From Allocatelliglobosispora scoriae (lineage in GTDB: Bacteria; Actinomycetota; Actinomycetes; Mycobacteriales; Micromonosporaceae), in assembly GCF_014204945.1 (NCBI RefSeq), contig NZ_JACHMN010000001.1, positions 1,116,001-1,180,000 of the forward strand: DNA of 64,000 nt, written 5' to 3'. A program made the translations under genes and the position numbers. The notes under the pieces were generated by a model that was given only the letters and a program-made list of their open reading frames with translations, ran no database searches and had not been told where the DNA came from. The stretch's first letter is position 1, and each line of letters begins with the position of its first letter. Positions 59,044 to 64,000 of the stretch are shown here, in pieces.

Positions 59044-60232
59044 GGGTCCGTCGCCGCAACGGGCGGAGCCGATCTCGTACCAACTGCTCTGCCTGCTGCG
59101 CGACCACGGCCCGCTGTCGCGGGTGGAGCTCGCGGACCGACTGGGCCAGCCTCGCTCGCGCCTCGCCATCGAGCTCGACGCGCTGGCGGAGGCGGGCATG
59201 ATCCAGGGCGCGGGCCCGGCCGAGTCGCGCGGCGGCCGCCGGTCGCTGCTGCTGCGCCTCAACCCGGAGATCCGCTACGCCGCCGTCGACCTCGGCACCA
59301 CCTCGATCGATGTCGAGATCACCGATGGCAGCCTGGAACCCATCGCCGCGCACAGCGAGGCCGCCGACATCAGCGTCGGGCCGAACGTGGTGCTCACCAG
59401 GGTCAACGAGATCCTGCAGAAGATGCGGGCCGACGGCGCCTACCGCCGCCTCGACGCGCTCGGCGTGGGCCTGCCGGGCCCGGTCAGCGTCCGCGACGGC
59501 ATGCCGGTCTTCCCACCGATCATGCCGGGCTGGGACCGGTTCCCGCTGCGCTCCACCCTCGGCATCGAGCACGGCTGCCCGGTCGCCGTCGACAACGACG
59601 TCAACATCATGAGCATCGGCGAGCGCCACAGCGGCATCGCCCACACGATCGACAACTTCCTCTTCGTCAAGGTCGGGACCGGGATCGGCTGCGGCATCCA
59701 CCTCGGCGGGCTGGTCCACCGCGGCGCCGACGGGTGCGCCGGGGACATGGGGCACATCCAGGTCGACGGCAGGGGCCCGGTCTGCTACTGCGGCAACGTC
59801 GGCTGCCTGGAGGTCTTCTTCAGCGGCTCCTCCCTGGCGCGGGAGGCGCTCGCCGCGGCGCGGTCGGGGGCGTCGCCGGCACTGGCCCGGCGGCTCGCCG
59901 CGCAGGGCACGCTGACCGCCCGGGACGTCGGCGACGCGGCAGCCGAGGGAGACATGACCTGCGTGAACCTCGTCCGGGTGGGCGGCCGCTACCTCGGCGA
60001 GGTCCTCGCCGGCATGGTGAGCTTCATCAACCCGTCGATGATCGTCATCGGCGGCGGGCTGGCCGGGCTCGGGCACCTGCTGCTCGCCGACATCCGGGCG
60101 GTGGTCTACAAGCGGTCGCTGCCGCTCGCGACCGGGAACCTGCTGGTGGTGCTCTCGGAGCTGGGGCCCCGGGCGGGAGTGACGGGCGCCGCGGTGCTCG
60201 CCAGCGAACTGGCCCACCGGCGGCGGTTCTGA
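59027..60232 (+). CDS. ROK family transcriptional regulator
   Basis: About 401 residues. An N-terminal winged helix (LLRDHGPLSRVELADRLGQP, RLAIELDALAEAGMI) is followed by a ROK kinase-like domain: AAVDLGTTSIDVEITDG, GVGLPGPVSVRDGMPVF, VAVDNDVNIMSIGER, FVKVGTGIGCGIHLGG, and the zinc motif CYCGNVGCLEVF. It is the likely sugar-responsive repressor of this operon. ATG 59027 is used here; GTG 59012 is an alternative. Both lie inside the end of the epimerase gene. Confidence 0.9.
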   Translation: MPTEDKGPSPQRAEPISYQLLCLLRDHGPLSRVELADRLGQPRSRLAIELDALAEAGMIQGAGPAESRGGRRSLLLRLNPEIRYAAVDLGTTSIDVEITDGSLEPIAAHSEAADISVGPNVVLTRVNEILQKMRADGAYRRLDALGVGLPGPVSVRDGMPVFPPIMPGWDRFPLRSTLGIEHGCPVAVDNDVNIMSIGERHSGIAHTIDNFLFVKVGTGIGCGIHLGGLVHRGADGCAGDMGHIQVDGRGPVCYCGNVGCLEVFFSGSSLAREALAAARSGASPALARRLAAQGTLTARDVGDAAAEGDMTCVNLVRVGGRYLGEVLAGMVSFINPSMIVIGGGLAGLGHLLLADIRAVVYKRSLPLATGNLLVVLSELGPRAGVTGAAVLASELAHRRRF

Positions 60233-60334
60233 CGCCCCTTAACAAGGAGTTCACAGCAGGTCCGCATGCTGATCGTTCCCTGGACCTGATGATCAGAATC
60301 GGTAGCCTGGCGTCGATGAACGGAAGGAGCCTCG

Positions 60335-61267
60335 ATGCCTGAGGGGCAAGCGCGTGTCGCGCTTGGTGACGTCGCGGCGAGGCAACTCGCGAACGCCACC
60401 AAGACCGTCGCACAGATGTCGACCATCACCCCGCGCTGGTTGGTGCATCTACTGCAGTGGGTGCCCGTGGAGGCCGGCATCTACCGGCTCAACCAGGCGA
60501 GCAATCCGGATTCGGTGGAGGTGGCCTGCCCGCCTCCCCGCGGCGAGGACGACCTGCCGTCGACATACGTCGACTACGAGGAGAACCCGCGGGAATACTT
60601 CCTGACCTCGGTCGGGACGGTGCTCGACGTGCACACCCGGGTCTCGGACCTCTACAGCCAGCCCTACGACCAGGTCGCCGAGCAGCTGCGCCTCACGATC
60701 GAGACGATCAAGGAGCGCCAGGAGCGCGAGCTACTCACCAACCCCGGTTACGGGCTGCTCACCAACGTCGCCGACAGCCAGCGGATCTCCACGCTCGCCG
60801 GACCGCCGACCCCGGACGACCTCGATGAGCTGATCAAGAAGGTGTGGAAGGAGCCGGCGTTCTTCCTGACCCACCCCGAAGGGATCGCCGCCTTCGGCCG
60901 CGAATGCACCCGGCGGGGCGTGCCACCACCAACCGTGAGCCTTTTCGGCTCGCAGTTCCTGACGTGGCGCGGCATCCCGCTGATCCCGTCGGACAAGGTG
61001 CCGCTGGAGAACGGCAAGACCAAGTTCGTGCTGCTGCGCGTCGGCGAGAAGCGGCAGGGTGTCGTGGGTCTCTACCAGCCCGGCCTCGCCGGTGAGCAGA
61101 GCCCCGGGCTGTCGGTGCGGTTCATGGGCATCGGCCGCAACGCGATCGCGTCCTACCTGATCACGCTCTACTGCTCGCTCGCGATCCTCACCCCGGACGC
61201 GCTGGCGGTCCTCGACGATGTCGAGGTCGACCGGTACCACGACTACCAGCCGGTCTACACGAAGTGA
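60335..61267 (+). CDS. Family 2A encapsulin shell protein (SrpI-like)
   Basis: A 310-residue HK97-fold shell protein. It matches, from memory of cyanobacterial SrpI, nearly end to end: LGDVAARQLANATKTVAQMS, TPRWLVHLLQWVPVEAGIYR, VLDVHTRVSDLYSQPYDQVA, LRLTIETIKERQERELLTNP, FFLTHPEGIAAFGREC, SLFGSQFLTWRGIPLIPSDK and YLITLYCSLAILTPDALAVL. There is no cyclic-nucleotide-binding insertion, which separates Family 2A from 2B. The next gene encodes the expected cargo. GGAAGGAG precedes the ATG. Shells of this family form icosahedral compartments in the cytoplasm. Confidence 0.94.
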   Translation: MPEGQARVALGDVAARQLANATKTVAQMSTITPRWLVHLLQWVPVEAGIYRLNQASNPDSVEVACPPPRGEDDLPSTYVDYEENPREYFLTSVGTVLDVHTRVSDLYSQPYDQVAEQLRLTIETIKERQERELLTNPGYGLLTNVADSQRISTLAGPPTPDDLDELIKKVWKEPAFFLTHPEGIAAFGRECTRRGVPPPTVSLFGSQFLTWRGIPLIPSDKVPLENGKTKFVLLRVGEKRQGVVGLYQPGLAGEQSPGLSVRFMGIGRNAIASYLITLYCSLAILTPDALAVLDDVEVDRYHDYQPVYTK

Positions 61268-61274
61268 CGCGGTC

Positions 61275-62975
61275 ATGACCGACGTGCCACCGGGCCTTCC
61301 GGACGAAGCGACGATGAACCGCCTCGCGGGCGAGTTCTTCGCCGCCCTGCCCGGCAGCGACTCCGCGCCAGGGCCTCTCACACAGGCCCTGGCGCCGGCG
61401 CCGCAGACTGCCGAGCCGACCCCCGCGGTGCTGGCCGCCCTGGCCGCCCTCGCCTCGTCGGGTGGGCTGCAGGGACCGCAGACGCCTGCGGTCGGGGCCG
61501 TGTCAGCCGCCTCGGGCCTGCTGGTGCCTTCGTCGGCCTCCTACTACTTCCTCACCGACCCCCAGCCGCTCACCTCGCGGCCCACGTCGGTTCCGGCCCC
61601 GGACTATTCGGTGCCGCGGTTGGCGCCGCAGACACCGCCCGCGCCGAGCGCTCCGCCGTCGCCCGTCGGCGACACGCGGTTCTACTTCACGGAGTTCGCG
61701 GCCTCGTCGGTCCCGGCATGGGACGTGGCGCCGGCCGGGCCGACTCCGGCCTACGATCTCGGGGCGGTCCGGCGCGACTTCCCGATCCTCGCCGAGCGGG
61801 TCAACGGTCGGCAGCTGGTGTGGCTGGACAACGCGGCGACGACGCAGAAGCCGCAGGCGGTCATCGACCGGCTGGCGTACTTCTACGCCCACGAGAACTC
61901 CAACATCCACCGGGCCGCGCACGAGCTCGCCGCCCGCGCCACCGACGCCTACGAGGGCGCCCGCTCCACGGTGGCCCGCTTCATCGGCGCTGCCTCCGCC
62001 GACAGCGTCATCTTCGTACGCGGTGCGACCGAGGCGGTCAATCTCGTCGCTCAGACGTGGGGCCGCCAGCACATCGGCACCGACGACGAGATCGTCATCT
62101 CGCACCTGGAGCACCACGCCAACATCGTGCCCTGGCAGCAGCTCGCCGCCGAGAAGGGCGCGAAGCTGCGGGTGATCCCGGTCGACGACGACGGCCAGAT
62201 CCGCCTCGACGAGTTCGGCCGGATGCTCAACGACCGCACGAAGCTGGTCGCGGTCACCCACGTCTCCAACGCGCTCGGCACCGTCGTCCCGATCGACCAG
62301 GTCATCGCGATGGCCCACCGGGCCGGTGCCCGGGTCCTCATCGACGGGGCCCAGTCCGTGGCGCACAAGCGCATCGACGTGCAGGCACAGGATCCGGACT
62401 TCTTCGTCTTCTCCGGGCACAAGGTGTTCGCGCCCACCGGCATCGGCGTCGTCTACGCCAAGCCGGAGGTGCTGGAGTCGATGCCGCCGTGGCAGTTCGG
62501 CGGCAACATGATCGAGGACGTGTCCTTCGACCGCTCCGTGTTCCAGCAGCCCCCGGCACGTTTCGAGGCCGGGACGGGCAACATCGCCGACGCGGTGGGC
62601 CTCGGCGCCGCCCTGGAGTATCTGGAGTCGATCGGCCTGGAGTCGATCGACCGCTACGAGCACGACCTGCTCGGCTACGCCACCCAGGCGATGCGGGCCG
62701 TGCCGGGCCTGCGTCTGATCGGCACCGCGGCGGAGAAGGCCAGCGTGCTCTCTTTCGTCCTCGAGGGGTACCGCACCGAGGAGGTCGGCTCGGCGCTCAA
62801 CCGCGAGGGCATCGCCGTGCGCTCCGGGCACCACTGCGCCCAGCCGATCCTGCGCCGCTTCGGGCTGGAGTCGACCGTGCGCCCGTCGCTGGCGCTCTAC
62901 AACACCTGCGACGAGGTCGATCTCCTCGTCGCCGCCCTGCACCGACTGGCGGCGAACGTCGGTCGCCGGCGCTGA
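61275..62975 (+). CDS. Encapsulin cargo cysteine desulfurase (SufS-like, with N-terminal targeting region)
   Basis: A 566-residue protein. Residues about 155-566 are a type II cysteine desulfurase: LVWLDNAATTQKPQAVIDR, IFVRGATEAVNLVAQTWG, HLEHHANIVPWQQ, FFVFSGHKVFAPTGIGV with PLP Lys383, and VRSGHHCAQPILRRFG with catalytic Cys521. Residues 1-150 are Ala/Pro-rich and disordered but carry three conserved-looking islands: EATMNRLAGEFFAALPG (11-27), SYYFLTDP (89-96) and RFYFTEF (135-141). These should bind the inside of the shell. The gene starts 7 bp after the shell stop. Confidence 0.94.
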   Translation: MTDVPPGLPDEATMNRLAGEFFAALPGSDSAPGPLTQALAPAPQTAEPTPAVLAALAALASSGGLQGPQTPAVGAVSAASGLLVPSSASYYFLTDPQPLTSRPTSVPAPDYSVPRLAPQTPPAPSAPPSPVGDTRFYFTEFAASSVPAWDVAPAGPTPAYDLGAVRRDFPILAERVNGRQLVWLDNAATTQKPQAVIDRLAYFYAHENSNIHRAAHELAARATDAYEGARSTVARFIGAASADSVIFVRGATEAVNLVAQTWGRQHIGTDDEIVISHLEHHANIVPWQQLAAEKGAKLRVIPVDDDGQIRLDEFGRMLNDRTKLVAVTHVSNALGTVVPIDQVIAMAHRAGARVLIDGAQSVAHKRIDVQAQDPDFFVFSGHKVFAPTGIGVVYAKPEVLESMPPWQFGGNMIEDVSFDRSVFQQPPARFEAGTGNIADAVGLGAALEYLESIGLESIDRYEHDLLGYATQAMRAVPGLRLIGTAAEKASVLSFVLEGYRTEEVGSALNREGIAVRSGHHCAQPILRRFGLESTVRPSLALYNTCDEVDLLVAALHRLAANVGRRR

Positions 62976-62987
62976 CCGGAGTGTTTC

Positions 62988-63013
62988 CTTTGCGCGGGCC
63001 GGCCGGAGGGTAT
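62988..63013 (+). promoter_or_regulatory. Candidate SigB/SigF-type promoter (VOC gene)
   Basis: CTTT at 62988-62991, 16-nt spacer, GGGTAT at 63008-63013, 12 bp before the VOC gene ATG. One -35 mismatch. Confidence 0.35.
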
Positions 63014-63025
63014 TGACTGGCCACC

Positions 63026-63397
63026 ATGCCAGTCATTCACAACGTCGCGTTCGACTGCGCCGAACCCTACCGGCTCGCGCGTTTCTGGAGCGCGGTCATG
63101 CGCCAGCCGATCAGCGACGAGGCCGTCCCCGGCGATGCCGAGGTGGAGATCCTCACGCCGGACGGGCCCAACCTCTTCTTCCAACAGGTGCCCGAGCCGA
63201 AATCGGTGAAGAACCGGGTGCACATCTGCCTGGTGCCCGAGACGACCCGCGACACCGAGGTGTCGCGGGTCCTCAAGCTCGGAGCCACCATCGTCGCCGA
63301 CCGCCGGGTGCCCGACGGGACCGGGTGGGTGGTCTTCGCCGACCCGGAGGGCAACGAGTTCTGCGTGCTGCGCAGCGCGGCGGAACGCCATCGCTGA
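63026..63397 (+). CDS. VOC (glyoxalase/bleomycin-resistance fold) family protein
   Basis: A 123-residue protein with paired beta-alpha-beta units: HNVAFDCAEPYRLARFWSAV, then NLFFQQVPEPKSVKNRVHIC and GWVVFADPEGNEFCVLRS. The His/Glu positions for a metal site are in part present (HN, HICL, NEFCVL). Common small actinobacterial glyoxalase-like protein with unknown substrate. Followed by a strong bidirectional terminator. Confidence 0.87.
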   Translation: MPVIHNVAFDCAEPYRLARFWSAVMRQPISDEAVPGDAEVEILTPDGPNLFFQQVPEPKSVKNRVHICLVPETTRDTEVSRVLKLGATIVADRRVPDGTGWVVFADPEGNEFCVLRSAAERHR

Positions 63398-63401
63398 GTT
63401 C

Positions 63402-63435
63402 CCGGTGCCGGGGCGGATGGCCGCCCCGGCACCGG
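63402..63435. terminator. Bidirectional hairpin terminator
   Basis: 15-bp perfect arms (63402-63416, 63421-63435), ATGG loop, between the convergent VOC gene and the partial gene at the window end. Confidence 0.78.
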
Positions 63436-63444
63436 TTCAACCGA

Positions 63445-64000
63445 CTACCAGTCGCTGATTCTCGAGAAGAAGTCCCGATCGTCGTTGAGCGGCAGGTTGG
63501 GTGCCTGGACGCCCTTCATTCCCGCGACCGCGGTCTTCATGGTGAAGTACTCGAACTCGCCCCGGGAAACGGTCTCCGTCCGTGCCGGCCCACCATTCTC
63601 GTCGTAGACGGTCTTCGTCTCGTAGATGGTCACCTTGTGGTGGGTCCACTGGATGTTCAGGACCGGTGCCTGGTACGCCCACTGCGCGCTGGGCTTGCGG
63701 TCCTCGCTCGCACCGGTGTTCGGGCTCGTCGAATTGCCCCACGAGTGCTCGAAACCGACCGTGACGTCGACGGCGTCGAGGCCCAGCGCTCCCAGTGACG
63801 CGCCGACCTCGGCCGAAATGGCATCCGCGGTCGACTGGGTCTCGGAATACTCGAAGGTCACCGTGTGGGTGTCCCCGAGTTGCTCCGCGGAGTAGTAGGA
63901 GCCTTCAAGCATCCCGATCGTCTCCCACCAGCCCTCGTAGGTCGTATGGCTGAAGGTCATCAGGCCGCTGTTGTTATGGATGCTCTTATAGATCTCCTCC
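63445..64000 (-). CDS. Partial unrecognised beta-rich protein (N-terminus beyond the window)
   Basis: The open frame runs from the stop at 63445 through the window edge, at least 185 codons; an ATG at 63960 is internal. The visible part is polar and beta-strand-like, with alternating Thr/Ser: HTVTFEYSETQSTADAISAE, LGLDAVDVTVGFEHSWGNS, VLNIQWTHHKVTIYETKTVY. The amphipathic alternation around a Ser/Thr-rich stretch recalls aerolysin-type pore-forming folds, but no motif is decisive. Third-position GC is slightly lower than in neighbours. Confidence 0.6.
   Translation of the reverse strand, partial: EEIYKSIHNNSGLMTFSHTTYEGWWETIGMLEGSYYSAEQLGDTHTVTFEYSETQSTADAISAEVGASLGALGLDAVDVTVGFEHSWGNSTSPNTGASEDRKPSAQWAYQAPVLNIQWTHHKVTIYETKTVYDENGGPARTETVSRGEFEYFTMKTAVAGMKGVQAPNLPLNDDRDFFSRISDW

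Overview
The window is 64 kb of very high-GC, densely packed DNA with GTG starts, ATGA/GTGA gene overlaps and strong third-position GC. The gene content points to an actinomycete: a SigB/SigF-type sigma factor with partner-switching regulators, a SAM methyltransferase of the DUF574 type, an F420-dependent oxidoreductase family, the FolP2 type of dihydropteroate synthase, ECF42 with a DGPF protein, and ROK and GAF-ANTAR regulators. Micromonosporaceae is my best guess at family level, by inference only. I saw no rRNA, tRNA, CRISPR array, insertion sequence or prophage.

Layout. 0-2.8 kb: FolP2-RibD-like pair, then a DUF6153-like secreted protein and a DUF305 lipoprotein. 2.8-5.6 kb: ferric-reductase-like membrane flavoprotein, FMN-binding protein and ApbE, a flavin-based electron-transfer unit. 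5.6-7.2 kb: STAS protein and PP2C phosphatase. 7.3-10.6 kb: ribbon-helix-helix protein, DUF4097 and a DrrAB-type ABC exporter. 10.7-18.5 kb: SDR, DUF6458, PIG-V-type mannosyltransferase, methyltransferase, small stress-type proteins (DUF4383, CsbD, SRPBCC), SurE and a PfkB kinase carrying a perfect 60-bp tandem repeat. 18.6-31 kb: hemerythrin, STAS, SigF-like sigma, RsbW-like kinase, response regulator-PP2C, CHASE3 histidine kinase, response regulator, universal stress protein, AI-2E family membrane protein, an acidic disordered protein and its small paralogue, and an F420-type oxidoreductase. 31-40 kb: nucleotidyltransferase, BON, metallophosphatase, PatB-type lyase, PolX, stand-alone DNA ligase, ECF42/DGPF, GAF-PP2C. 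40-49 kb: small metabolic and hypothetical genes, GAF-ANTAR plus an orphan ANTAR piece, TlpA/CcdA thiol-redox pair, holin-like/DUF3618 pair, a winged-helix regulator and a frameshifted SRPBCC gene. 49-60 kb: a large secreted ThuA/sugar dehydrogenase/lectin protein divergent from a sugar ABC operon with an epimerase and a ROK regulator. 60-63 kb: a Family 2A encapsulin shell gene followed by its cysteine desulfurase cargo. 63-64 kb: a VOC protein and the 3' end of an unrecognised gene.

Two things stand out. One is the encapsulin/desulfurase nanocompartment. The other is not visible from gene calls: at least seven perfect GTTT-N16-GGGTA promoters, the SigB/SigF signature, lie in front of CsbD, a divergent SRPBCC gene, a small membrane protein, the sigma gene itself, the universal stress protein, a small acidic protein/DUF6328 pair and the holin-like/DUF3618 pair. 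Weaker matches precede the hemerythrin, DUF2795, nucleotidyltransferase, DUF6458 and VOC genes. The window therefore looks like the centre of a general-stress regulon built around its own sigma factor, with several promoters placed so close to the start codon that the mRNAs should be leaderless.

Intergenic regions are also rich in long, near-perfect palindromes that fall into at least two sequence families.
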